NCBI RefSeq assembly: GCF_008370325.1
Contig: NZ_VNIP01000010.1
Location: 186,001 to 250,000, forward strand
Origin: Martinezella tropici
GTDB lineage: Bacteria; Pseudomonadota; Alphaproteobacteria; Rhizobiales; Rhizobiaceae
DNA: 64,000 bases
Direction of reading: 5' to 3'
This document shows, in pieces, positions 1 to 8,555 of this stretch (position 1 is its first letter; every line of letters starts with the position of its first letter). The notes beneath the pieces were generated by a model. That model saw only the letters and a program-made list of their open reading frames with translations, was not told the origin of the DNA and did no database searches. The translations under genes and the position numbers were made by a program.

Positions 1-327
1 GCGGCGCAGTTCCTCGCCCTGCTCCAGCGTCAGCACCAGCGGCTTTTCGGAGTAGACGTGCTTGCCGGCTTCGAGAATGCGCTTGGAAACCGGGAAATGC
101 GCATCCGGAATGGTCAGGTTGACGATGACGTCAAGCTCGTCATTGGCGAGCAACTCGTCGATGGTCTGGGCCTTGACCTTGTATTCCTCGGCGCGCGCAC
201 GCGCCGCTTCCATGTTGATATCCGCGCAGGCCAGCACCTTCAGCCCCTTGAAGAGCGGCGAGAGCGAGAAGTAGGTGGTTGAGATATTGCCGCATCCGAT
301 GATGCCGACGCCAAGTTCCTTAGCCAT
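1..327 (-). CDS. Gfo/Idh/MocA family oxidoreductase, N-terminal part (cut by window edge)
   Basis: Reads as the first 109 codons of an NAD(P)-dependent sugar or inositol-type dehydrogenase and runs off the left edge. The start ATG at 325-327 is followed by a Rossmann nucleotide-binding motif (VGIIGCGNIS). Further in is the family's SEKPL motif, whose Lys-Pro pair is part of the active site in Gfo/Idh/MocA enzymes. It is the last visible gene of the minus-strand sugar module and starts 11 bases after the stop of the isomerase gene, so it is probably co-transcribed. The substrate cannot be told from this fragment; oxidation of a mannoside-derived or epimerised sugar is an inference from the neighbours. 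Confidence 0.9.
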   Translation of the reverse strand, partial: MAKELGVGIIGCGNISTTYFSLSPLFKGLKVLACADINMEAARARAEEYKVKAQTIDELLANDELDVIVNLTIPDAHFPVSKRILEAGKHVYSEKPLVLTLEQGEELRR

Positions 328-338
328 GTGGAAGTGCC

Positions 339-1100
339 TCAAAAGCTCTTGAAGGATGCGATGGAGCGCGTGATCAGGCGATCGACATCGCTCGGATTGT
401 CATGTTCGACGACGAAGTGCTTGGTCTTGGTGCCGGCCAGCGCCTTGAGCAGCTTTGCCCACGGAACGGTACCGTGCCCGACATCCGCCCAGCCGTCTTC
501 ATTCTTGTTCTCGCCCGCCGGCGCAATGTCCTTGACGTGAACGGCGGTGATGCGCGGACCCAGCTTTTCGATCCAGGCAAAGGGATCGCCGCCGCCGCGG
601 ATGACCCAGGCAATATCGGCTTCCCAGGAAATATCCGGAGCGCCTTCGAAGATCTGCTCGATCGGCAGCGAGCCGTCGGCCTGCTTGACGAATTCGAAGT
701 CATGGTTGTGCCAGCCGAATTCGAAGCCCGCATCCTTGTAGGGCTTGCTCATTTCATGCAGGCGTTTGCCGAATGCGCGCCAGCCGGCGGCATCGCTCGG
801 GCGCTGGTCGGCGCCGATATGCGGCGCATAGATCGAATCCATGCCGAGCGTCTTGGCGATGGTGAGCGATTTCTGCACTTCGCCGTCGAGGAAGTCCGGG
901 CTGAAATGGCCGCTCGCCATCCGCAGGCCGTTCTTGTCGAGTTCGGCGCGCAGGTTCTTGAGGCCGGTCTCATCAAGATCGGCATAGATACCGCCGAAGC
1001 CTTCGACTTCGGCATAGCCGGCCTTGCCGAGCTTTACGAAGATCTCCGAATAAGGCTGGAAATTGCGGGCGCTGTAGAGCTGAAATCCAAGTTTCGTCAT
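339..1100 (-). CDS. Sugar phosphate isomerase/epimerase (xylose isomerase-like TIM barrel)
   Basis: A 253-residue protein of the AP endonuclease 2/xylose isomerase-like TIM-barrel family, which isomerises or epimerises sugars and inositols using a divalent metal. Visible metal-site candidates are the WHNHDFEF segment, the WEADIAW segment and VHVKD near the C-terminus, in the usual order. The open frame extends upstream to 1304, but the ATG at 1098-1100 is preceded by a strong ribosome site (GGAGG, about 7 bases away) and the family homology starts there (MTKLGFQLYS). It lies between the GH2 glycosidase and the Gfo/Idh/MocA gene. That pairing of isomerase and oxidoreductase is common in sugar or inositol catabolic operons. 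The exact substrate is unknown. Confidence 0.88.
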   Translation of the reverse strand: MTKLGFQLYSARNFQPYSEIFVKLGKAGYAEVEGFGGIYADLDETGLKNLRAELDKNGLRMASGHFSPDFLDGEVQKSLTIAKTLGMDSIYAPHIGADQRPSDAAGWRAFGKRLHEMSKPYKDAGFEFGWHNHDFEFVKQADGSLPIEQIFEGAPDISWEADIAWVIRGGGDPFAWIEKLGPRITAVHVKDIAPAGENKNEDGWADVGHGTVPWAKLLKALAGTKTKHFVVEHDNPSDVDRLITRSIASFKSF

Positions 1101-1179
1101 CAATAGTCCTCCAATGGCCTTCGGGCCGTCCGTCTTGGGGCTTGGGGCCCCGAAAGCGCCGCCACTGCGACGCAATAGT

Positions 1180-3657
1180 TCAATCCGCCGGTTGGCTGGC
1201 CACCGACTGGCTGGATTGCAGATCGTAGATGCAGAATTCGGGCACGCCGCTTGCGAGCGGCTTGGTGGGCGTGAACACGACGCGGCGGCTTTCGCCGGCG
1301 GCAAGATCGAAGGCGTTGTCGGAATAGCGCCCTTCCGCCTCGCTCTCGATCATCACGAACAGCGCAAGTCCCCTTGCGGTGACGGTGAGTTCCACGGTCC
1401 CGTTTTCCTCTTTCTCCTCCCGCAGCACCGTCAGGCCGGCGGGCTGAAGCTCAAGCGCCTTATAGGTGCCGTGAACATAATGCCCCTCGCCGCCCATGCC
1501 GTTCGATGCGGTGAAGCGCCACGCCAGCAGGCAATCGGTGGGAACCTGATCCGCATCGATCGACAATGCCGTGACAGCCGCATCCGGCGTGCAGACGGCA
1601 TGCGCCGTCGTCAGCGGCAGGCGCTCGCCGTCAAGCTTCAGCAGCGAGACGGAAATATCGGCGGTCACGTCAACATTGGTGTCATTGACCAGAGAGAAGC
1701 GGATCGTCTTGTTGTCTTCCGACGGAATAGCCGCGACCGATACGGGTTGGAAGAAGCGCCGCACCAGATAGTGCATGACCTTCCACCGGCCGCCGTAATC
1801 GAGGCTCGACCACGAGGCGACAGGCCAAGTATCGTTGAGCTGCCAGTAGATGGTGCCCATGCAATGCGGCTTCAGCGACCGCCAATATTCCACCGCCGTC
1901 TTGATGGCGAGACCCTGCTGGACCTGACTCAAATAGACGAAATTCGGGAAATCCTTCGGGAAGCGGAAATAGCGGAACATCGTGCCGGCAATGCGCTCGT
2001 TGCCGCCGGCATTCTTTTGGTGCAGCTCCATGACCGGAGAGGCGATGTTCATATCCTTCGCCTCGGCATAGGTCTTGATGACGGGCAGCGAGGTATAGGA
2101 TTGGAAGCCGAATTCCGAGCAGAAGCGCGGCCGCACGGACCGATAATTGTCGAAGGACTTGTTTTCGTGCCAGACCGACCAGTAATGCATGTCGCCAGAG
2201 CCATCGGCATGCCAGGCGTCGCCGAAATTGAGATAGCCCGAAGCCGGGCTCGACGGCCACCAGATCGCATCCGGCAGCGCCTTCTTCATCGCCGTCTCAA
2301 TGGTCCTGTTCAGGCGGTCGTAGGAGACGAGATAGCGATCGCGATCCTTACGGGACTCCTCGAACCAGGTGAGCGCGCCCACCAGCTCATTGTCGCCGCA
2401 CCAGAGAACGATGGACGGATGTGTCGCCAGCCGGCGAACCTGATAGCCCACCTCTGCCTCGACGTTCTCCAGAAAATCGCCCGTCGACGGATAGAGATTG
2501 CAGGCAAACATGAAGTCCTGCCACACCATGAGGCCCAGGCGGTCGCAGGTATCGTAGAACCAGTCATGCTCGTAGAAGCCGCCGCCCCAGACGCGGATCG
2601 CATTCATATTGGCCGCCGCTGCCGATTGTAGCAGATCCTCCGTCGCGGCCGGGTTGGAGCGCGAAAACAGCGCGTCGGCCGGAATCCAGTTGGCCCCGCG
2701 GGCAAAGATCTCGCGACCGTTGACCTTCAATGCGAAACGACTGCCGGCCTCATCTTCGTCGGCAATCAATTCGACCGTTCGCAGGCCGATCTGCCGCGTC
2801 ACGGTTTCGAAATTGGTTTCCACGGACAAAGCATAGAGCGCCTGCTCGCCATTGCCGGCCGGCCACCAAAGCTTTGGCTTATCGATATGGAAGAAATGGG
2901 TAATCGAGGTTTCGCCGGCATTGACACCGACGTCGAGACGCACGCGCTCGTCGTCGAGCGAAAAGTAGAGCTGCGCAATCCCTGTTCCATCGGCAAACAG
3001 CGCCACCGTCACCTTGAGGTCGACCGAGCCGTCGTCGTTGTGGAGCTGCTGGGTGACGACATTTTCGATGCGGGCGATTTCGAGCTTCTTCAGCGCGATG
3101 GTGCCGTAGAGGCCAAGCGGTGCGATTGCGATGTTCCAGTCCCAGCCGAAATGGCATTGCGGCTTACGCAGCATGTTGCCGTTCGGGATCGGTGAGTTCC
3201 CGGTGCTGTAGGGAATGTAGAACGGCTGCTTCGCCTGCAGTGCGGCTCCGGCCGCGATGCTCGAATGCAGGACGATGCGAATGATGTTTTCGCCTGTCTT
3301 CAGTGCCTTCGAGACATCGGGGCGATAGCGCTGGAAGCAGTTGTTGGCCTCCAGCATGAGCATATCATTGACATAGACGCTTGCGACGGTGTCGAGATAA
3401 TCGATATCGAGATACCAGTCGCCATCGATATCATCGAGCGTGAAGTTGCGCGTCAGCTCCCAATCCTGCTTGGCGGCCCACTGCACCACCTCTTCATTGC
3501 GGCCGAAATAGGGATCGGGAATAAGCCCTTCCGCATGCAGGGCCGTGTGGACATCACCGGGCAGCGACATGGCAAGCGAATGGTCGCTGTCGGGAGAGGT
3601 CAGCCTCCACGATCCGGCCAGATCGACAGTGAAGTTATCATTGATCGAAGACGACAT
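1180..3657 (-). CDS. Glycoside hydrolase family 2 protein, probable beta-mannosidase
   Basis: An 825-residue GH2 enzyme, the usual length for beta-mannosidases. It has an N-terminal sugar-binding domain (about 10-190), an Ig-like domain (about 190-300) and a TIM barrel with both catalytic glutamates visible: acid/base E424 in WCGDNE and nucleophile E515 in FCSEFGFQS. The segment GANWIPAD followed by RVWGGGFYEHDWFYD is typical of the mannosidase branch rather than beta-galactosidases. There is no signal peptide, so it should act in the cytoplasm on small oligosaccharides brought in by the adjacent ABC importer. It starts 57 bases after the ATPase gene stop. The mannoside specificity is inferred from family resemblance; another beta-glycoside is possible. 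Confidence 0.9.
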   Translation of the reverse strand: MSSSINDNFTVDLAGSWRLTSPDSDHSLAMSLPGDVHTALHAEGLIPDPYFGRNEEVVQWAAKQDWELTRNFTLDDIDGDWYLDIDYLDTVASVYVNDMLMLEANNCFQRYRPDVSKALKTGENIIRIVLHSSIAAGAALQAKQPFYIPYSTGNSPIPNGNMLRKPQCHFGWDWNIAIAPLGLYGTIALKKLEIARIENVVTQQLHNDDGSVDLKVTVALFADGTGIAQLYFSLDDERVRLDVGVNAGETSITHFFHIDKPKLWWPAGNGEQALYALSVETNFETVTRQIGLRTVELIADEDEAGSRFALKVNGREIFARGANWIPADALFSRSNPAATEDLLQSAAAANMNAIRVWGGGFYEHDWFYDTCDRLGLMVWQDFMFACNLYPSTGDFLENVEAEVGYQVRRLATHPSIVLWCGDNELVGALTWFEESRKDRDRYLVSYDRLNRTIETAMKKALPDAIWWPSSPASGYLNFGDAWHADGSGDMHYWSVWHENKSFDNYRSVRPRFCSEFGFQSYTSLPVIKTYAEAKDMNIASPVMELHQKNAGGNERIAGTMFRYFRFPKDFPNFVYLSQVQQGLAIKTAVEYWRSLKPHCMGTIYWQLNDTWPVASWSSLDYGGRWKVMHYLVRRFFQPVSVAAIPSEDNKTIRFSLVNDTNVDVTADISVSLLKLDGERLPLTTAHAVCTPDAAVTALSIDADQVPTDCLLAWRFTASNGMGGEGHYVHGTYKALELQPAGLTVLREEKEENGTVELTVTARGLALFVMIESEAEGRYSDNAFDLAAGESRRVVFTPTKPLASGVPEFCIYDLQSSQSVASQPAD

Positions 3658-3714
3658 CGGACCTCCTCGGACCGCTGCGAGGCGGAGGCGGCAAGGCCGC
3701 CTCCTTTCATGGGA

Positions 3715-4806
3715 TCATATTCTGAGTTCTGTCTGCGCATCGAAGAGCGATGCGAGAGACATGTCAAAGCCGAGCTTTACGGCCGAACCGGGGCCGAAGC
3801 GCCTGGCGCCATTGACGCGAACCGACATCGTATGGCCGGCATGCTTCAGCCACAGCAAGTTATCGGCACCCATCGGCTCCTCGATATCGACGGTGGCATC
3901 GTGGACCTCGGCGCCGGGCGCGGCCACTTCATTGACCTTGATGTGCTCGGGACGAACGCCCAGCACCACCTTGCGGCCGGCTTGCAGCGCCTCGCCGGCC
4001 TTATAGCCATCGAGAGAAAACAGCACGTCGTTAGTCGCGAACACGACCTTGCCTTCCCGATTGACCAGCTCGCCCTTGAGGAAGTTCATCGATGGCGATC
4101 CGATAAAGCCGGCCACGAAGAGATTGCGCGGCTCGTTGTAGATCGTCGTGGGATCATCAAGCTGCATGATGACGCCGTTCTTCATAATCGCGATGCGGTC
4201 GGCAAGCGTCAGCGCCTCGATCTGGTCATGGGTGACATAGATCATCGTGTTCTTCAGCGACTGATGCAGCCGCTTGATTTCGACGCGCAGCTCCGAGCGC
4301 AGCTTGGCGTCGAGGTTCGACAGCGGTTCGTCGAAGAGGAAGACGTCGACATCGCGCACTAGGGCGCGGCCGATCGCGACGCGCTGGCGCTGGCCGCCCG
4401 AAAGCTCGGCTGGCTTGCGTTTCAACAGCGGCTGGATCTGCAGGATCTCGGCGGCACGGGCGATGCGCTTGTCGATCTCCGCCTGCGGTACCTTGGCGAC
4501 GCGCAGGCCGAAGGACAGGTTCTTCTCGACCGTCATCTGCGGATAGAGAGCATAGGACTGGAACACCATGCCGATGCCGCGATCCTTGGGCTCTTCCCAG
4601 GTGACGTTCTTGCTCTTGATGAAGATCTGCCCCTCGGTGATGTCGAGCAGGCCGGCGATGCAATTGAGCAAGGTCGACTTGCCACAGCCCGACGATCCCA
4701 AGAGCACCAGGAATTCGCCATCATTGATCTCGAGATTGAGGTTCTTCAGAACGGTGACCGCGCCGAAATCGAGCGACAGGTCTTTGATGGAAACGCTGCT
4801 GTTCAT
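3715..4806 (-). CDS. Carbohydrate ABC transporter ATP-binding protein (MalK/UgpC type)
   Basis: A 363-residue ATPase that powers the adjacent sugar importer. Walker A is GSSGCGKST at 37-45, the ABC signature LSGGQRQ at 135-141, Walker B VFLFDEP at 155-161 and the switch histidine is H193. The extra C-terminal part (about 240-363) fits the TOBE/regulatory domain of MalK-like proteins. It starts 3 bases after the stop of the upstream permease, so translation is probably coupled. Some MalK-type ATPases serve several permeases, so it may also work with other sugar importers. Confidence 0.95.
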   Translation of the reverse strand: MNSSVSIKDLSLDFGAVTVLKNLNLEINDGEFLVLLGSSGCGKSTLLNCIAGLLDITEGQIFIKSKNVTWEEPKDRGIGMVFQSYALYPQMTVEKNLSFGLRVAKVPQAEIDKRIARAAEILQIQPLLKRKPAELSGGQRQRVAIGRALVRDVDVFLFDEPLSNLDAKLRSELRVEIKRLHQSLKNTMIYVTHDQIEALTLADRIAIMKNGVIMQLDDPTTIYNEPRNLFVAGFIGSPSMNFLKGELVNREGKVVFATNDVLFSLDGYKAGEALQAGRKVVLGVRPEHIKVNEVAAPGAEVHDATVDIEEPMGADNLLWLKHAGHTMSVRVNGARRFGPGSAVKLGFDMSLASLFDAQTELRI

Positions 4807-4809
4807 GGA

Positions 4810-5751
4810 TCACCCCTTCACTGCGCCGGCGGCGATGCCCCGAACGAAAAGCCGTCCGGAGACGAAATAGACGATAAGTGGAACAAGGCCCGTAAGGATC
4901 GTTGCCGCCATGTTGACGTTGTATTCCTTCACGCCCTGGACGGAATTGACGATATTATTGAGCTGGACGGTCATCGGATAATATTCCGGCCTGGTGAAGA
5001 CGACGCCGAACAGGAAGTCGTTCCAGATACCCGTAATCTGCAGGATCATGGCGACGACGAAGATCGGCAGCGACATGGGCAGCATGATGCGCAGGAAAAT
5101 CTGCCAGAAGCCGGCGCCGTCGATACGCGCGGCCTTGAAAAGCTCCGCAGGCAGCGACGCGAAATAATTGCGGAACAGCAAGGTCAGGATCGGCATGCCA
5201 AAGATGCTGTGCACCAGGATAAGTCCGCTGAGCGTGCCGTAGATACCGATTTCGCGCAGTACGATGACGATCGGATAGATCATGACCTGATAAGGGATGA
5301 ACGCGCCGATGATGAGGATCGAGAAGAAGAAATCCGCGCCCTTGAACCGCCAGTTGGCGAGCGCATAGCCGTTGACCGAAGCAATCGCGATCGAGAGGAC
5401 CGTCGACGGCACGGTGATGCGCACGGAATTCCAGAAGCCGCGGGAAAGACCGTCGCAGTTGAGACCGGTGCAAGCCGTTGCCCAGGCTTTCACCCATGGT
5501 TCGAATGTAATCTCGAGCGGCGGCGAGAAGATGTTGCCAAGCCGGATTTCCGGCATTCCCTTCAGCGAGGTGACGATCATCACATAGAGCGGCAACAGGT
5601 AGTAGGTCGCGGCAACGAAGAGCGTGCCGTAGAGCATGATGTTGCGGCCGGAAATCACCCGGCGCGGCTTGCGGCCGCTCGGTCCGGAGAGCGTCTTGTC
5701 CGTCGAGGCAGCACCGCCGTTCGCATTCTTGAGAGTAATAGTATCAGACAC
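4810..5751 (-). CDS. Carbohydrate ABC transporter permease (MalG type)
   Basis: A 313-residue inner-membrane permease with about six hydrophobic segments; the first follows a polar N-terminal tail of some 35 residues. The EAA loop that contacts the ATPase is visible as ELFKAARIDGAGFWQIFLRI. The arrangement matches MalG-type subunits of CUT1 sugar importers. Its start overlaps the end of the MalF-type gene by 8 bases (5744-5751), a sign of translational coupling. Together with that subunit it should form the transmembrane channel of the mannoside-type importer. Confidence 0.94.
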   Translation of the reverse strand: MSDTITLKNANGGAASTDKTLSGPSGRKPRRVISGRNIMLYGTLFVAATYYLLPLYVMIVTSLKGMPEIRLGNIFSPPLEITFEPWVKAWATACTGLNCDGLSRGFWNSVRITVPSTVLSIAIASVNGYALANWRFKGADFFFSILIIGAFIPYQVMIYPIVIVLREIGIYGTLSGLILVHSIFGMPILTLLFRNYFASLPAELFKAARIDGAGFWQIFLRIMLPMSLPIFVVAMILQITGIWNDFLFGVVFTRPEYYPMTVQLNNIVNSVQGVKEYNVNMAATILTGLVPLIVYFVSGRLFVRGIAAGAVKG

Positions 5752-6649
5752 GTTTGCGCCCTCCGCCGAATTCCAGGTAAGCCCAGGGGATGACGACGAT
5801 CGCGACGGTCACCAGCATCATGGTGGAAGCTGCAAATCCCTGACCGAGATTTTGCGCCTGGAACATGTAATCGTAGACGTATTTCGCCGGGACTTCGGAA
5901 GCGATGCCGGGTCCGCCGCTCGTTTGCGCGACGACGAGGTCGTAGACCTTGACGATACCGCTGGCGATGATGACTAGAGTTGTGATGAAGACCGGGCGCA
6001 TCATTGGAATGACAACGAACAGATAGGTCTTCCACATGGGTATCCCATCCACCCGCGCTGCTTTCCAGATATCTTCGTCGATGCCGCGAAGGCCGGCGAG
6101 CATCAGGCACATCACGAGGCCTGTTCCCTGCCAGAGCGCGGCGATCAGCACGCCATAGATGACGATGCTTGGCGTATAGAGCGGATCGAAAGCGAAGGTC
6201 GTCCAGCCAAGCGAACGCACCACGGACTGGATGCCGAATTCTGGATTGAGCAGCCACTGCCAGACGAGGCCGGTGACGATGAAAGAGAGGGCGAAAGGAT
6301 AGAGGAAAATCGTGCGGAAGGTGTTTTCGAACCGGATCTTCTGGTCCATCAGCGCAGCCAACACAAAGCCGATGACGAGACTGAAGATTATGGAAAGAAT
6401 GCCGTAAATGGCAAGATTTTCGATGGACATGACCCAACGCGGCGCCGCCCACAAACGGTGGTATTGGTCCAGCCCGACGAAGCTGAGACGTGGCAGCAGC
6501 TTTGAATTGGTGAAGGAATAAACCACCGTCCAGATTGTGCCGCCCAGGAAGATGACGACGGCCGTCAGGATCATTGGAATGGATGCAATCTTCGAATTCA
6601 GATTGCGCAGAAATTGATTTGGCCGGCCGGCTTTCGCATGACCCGTCAT
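5744..6649 (-). CDS. Carbohydrate ABC transporter permease (MalF type)
   Basis: A 301-residue inner-membrane permease with six or so hydrophobic segments and the EAA-type loop DIWKAARVDGIPMWKTYLFV. The open frame reaches 6727, but the ATG at 6647-6649 is preceded by AAGGAG at good spacing and gives a normal N-terminus (MTGHAKAG, then a transmembrane helix from about residue 20). It pairs with the downstream MalG-type permease. A 211-base gap containing a hairpin separates it from the binding-protein gene upstream. Confidence 0.93.
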   Translation of the reverse strand: MTGHAKAGRPNQFLRNLNSKIASIPMILTAVVIFLGGTIWTVVYSFTNSKLLPRLSFVGLDQYHRLWAAPRWVMSIENLAIYGILSIIFSLVIGFVLAALMDQKIRFENTFRTIFLYPFALSFIVTGLVWQWLLNPEFGIQSVVRSLGWTTFAFDPLYTPSIVIYGVLIAALWQGTGLVMCLMLAGLRGIDEDIWKAARVDGIPMWKTYLFVVIPMMRPVFITTLVIIASGIVKVYDLVVAQTSGGPGIASEVPAKYVYDYMFQAQNLGQGFAASTMMLVTVAIVVIPWAYLEFGGGRKRV

Positions 6650-6808
6650 TTTAGCTCCTTCTAAAGCGCGATTGCTTCGACGATCAGACCCCGGGATCAT
6701 GCCCGGCTCATGTCGCTCTCTCCTCATTCACGGCCGAACGTCACATCCCTGTGGGTCCGCGCCTGAGGGGCGCCGTAGCCGGCCGGATCACAAGACGTGT
6801 CCCGGCCA

Positions 6809-6840
6809 TGATACCGACCCGCAATGCGAGGCCGGTATCA
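6809..6840 (-). other. Hairpin just downstream of the sugar-binding-protein gene
   Basis: Perfect 8-bp arms TGATACCG and CGGTATCA enclose a 16-base interior that can pair further. It lies 20 bases after the binding-protein stop codon and before the permease genes. No T-run follows on the minus strand, so it looks more like an mRNA 3' stabiliser than a strong terminator. Hairpins at this place in binding-protein operons (malE-malF is the known case) raise the level of the binding protein over the membrane subunits. Confidence 0.5.
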
Positions 6841-6860
6841 CTACAGCGAGAAGATAGAGA

Positions 6861-8096
6861 TCAATCAGCAGCAGTGATGATCTCGACGAAGCGCTTCTGG
6901 GCCGCTTCCGGCGTCATCGAAGGATTGGCGAAGAACTCGGAGAACAGGTCTTCTTTCTGCTTCTGGCTGTCGGCAGAGAGAAGCTGGTCCGTACCCTGGA
7001 TCACGTTACCCTTCTTCAGAATTTCCAGGCCCTTCTTCATGCAGTCGTTGGCTGATGTGAGGTCCACGTCGCCGCGCACCGGCAGCGAACCCTTCTTCAG
7101 GTTGAAGGCTACCTGTGTCTTCGGATCGAGAAGCGTCTTGGCGAGTGCATCCTGAGCCTTCGACTTGGCCTCATCCTTCAGCAGCGGGAAGTAGAATGCG
7201 TCGCCGCCTGTGGAAATGACTTCATTGACACCGAGACCCGGAAGGCAGGTATAGTCCGTGCCGGCCTTCTGGCCTGCCAAGGCGAACTCACCCTGCGCCC
7301 AGTCTCCCATGATCTGGCCGCCGGCCTTGCCGGTGATGACCAAGTTCGTGGCCTGGTTCCAATCCTGAACGTTGGAGCCCTTGGACATCTTGCGGGCGTC
7401 GTCTGCAGCCTTGAAGACCTTGGCGATCTCAGGCCCGGCAGCTACTTTCGCATCCTTATCCTTGAACACTTTCTCGAAGGTATCCTTGCCGGCGATGGCG
7501 ACCATCAAGACGTCAAAGGCGCCTGCCGCCTGCCATGGCTGACCACCGACGGCAAGCGGAACGATGCCCGCCTTTTCCAGTGCGGGAGCGGCGCCAACAA
7601 ACTCATCCCAGTTCTTTGGAACAGGAACGCCGGCCTTCTTGAAGGCAGCATTCGAAAGCCAGAGCCACTGCCAGGAATGGATATTGACCGGTGCGCAATA
7701 GATCTTGCCGTCGATCGTGCAGGAATCGAGCAAGCTGGATGGACGGATGATGTCTTTCCAGTGTTCCTGCGTCGCGACATCGGTCAGATCGCGCATGAGG
7801 CCTGCCTGCACCAGTTCCTCGGCCTGACGACCGTGGTTGAATTGCGTGGCGCCCATCGGATCACCGCCGGTGATGCGGCTGATCATGATCGGACGCGCAG
7901 TCCCGCCCGAGCCGGCGATCGCGCCATCGACCCAATGATTGCCGGTGGCGTCGAAAGCCTTTGCCAACTCGGCCACGGCGGCTGCTTCGCCGCCCGAAGT
8001 CCACCAATGGGTTACCTCCAGGTCGGTCGCATTGGCCGCACCAAGCGGCAACACTACCGAAGCAGCCAGCGCAGCAGCCATTAAACGAATATTCAT
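6861..8096 (-). CDS. Sugar ABC transporter substrate-binding protein
   Basis: A 411-residue periplasmic binding protein with a cleavable signal peptide (hydrophobic stretch 5-20, likely cut after ANA at about 22). The mature protein begins TDLEVTHWWTSGGE, typical of family 1 (MalE-like) sugar-binding proteins, close in type to those for glucose, mannose or alpha-glucosides. There is no lipobox. The start at 8094-8096 has the strong site GGAGGAG; the longer frame to 8159 lacks one. First gene of the minus-strand operon and divergent from the LacI regulator. The ligand is not visible; a mannobiose-like oligosaccharide is inferred from the downstream GH2 enzyme. Confidence 0.94.
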   Translation of the reverse strand: MNIRLMAAALAASVVLPLGAANATDLEVTHWWTSGGEAAAVAELAKAFDATGNHWVDGAIAGSGGTARPIMISRITGGDPMGATQFNHGRQAEELVQAGLMRDLTDVATQEHWKDIIRPSSLLDSCTIDGKIYCAPVNIHSWQWLWLSNAAFKKAGVPVPKNWDEFVGAAPALEKAGIVPLAVGGQPWQAAGAFDVLMVAIAGKDTFEKVFKDKDAKVAAGPEIAKVFKAADDARKMSKGSNVQDWNQATNLVITGKAGGQIMGDWAQGEFALAGQKAGTDYTCLPGLGVNEVISTGGDAFYFPLLKDEAKSKAQDALAKTLLDPKTQVAFNLKKGSLPVRGDVDLTSANDCMKKGLEILKKGNVIQGTDQLLSADSQKQKEDLFSEFFANPSMTPEAAQKRFVEIITAAD

Positions 8097-8555
8097 GAGT
8101 TCTCCTCCCTCACTGAAACGTTGCCGGAAAAACCTAGTCGAATCATTTTCGCTGCGCAACCGCCAACTCGAGATTTTTTCGACAACGAGCGATTATACAA
8201 CCTATGGATAAGTTTCCGCCTGCGAAATTAAGCCGATGACATTGGCTTTTCAACAGGCATGCGCAAGGATGCATCTTAATAACTATTTGATTATAAACAA
8301 TATAATTATAAGAATGCATAGCCATCCCCCTGATACCGTGCAACGGATGGAATCCCACCTGCCGGCAGACTCGAATACAACCCTTGGAAATAGTGTCGAA
8401 AGACATATCCAAAATAGTGCTCGACATTCGTACTGTATCGTTACAGTTTCTATTTAAAGCGAGGAGGCGCCGCGTTTCGCCCATGCTTGCGATGCAGGCC
8501 TGGCGATATAAGCGGATTGGCCGCGGGAGGCGGCCGGGAGGCGGGCTTGGACGGA
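8097..8555. promoter_or_regulatory. Divergent regulatory region between the sugar operon and its LacI-type regulator
   Basis: A 459-base gap with no convincing gene. It must hold the operon promoter (minus) and the regulator promoter (plus). The clearest structure is a strongly AT-rich patch at 8269-8319 bounded by two ATGCAT hexamers facing each other as an imperfect inverted repeat. A smaller inverted repeat (TGTC-GAAA-GACA, 8393-8404) lies nearer the regulator gene. Either could be an operator, but no classical central-CG LacI palindrome stands out. Confidence 0.45.

Noticed and set aside
1114..2631. 505-residue open frame on the plus strand opposite the GH2 gene
   Set aside because: Shadow of the glycosidase gene, which has both catalytic residues in the minus frame.
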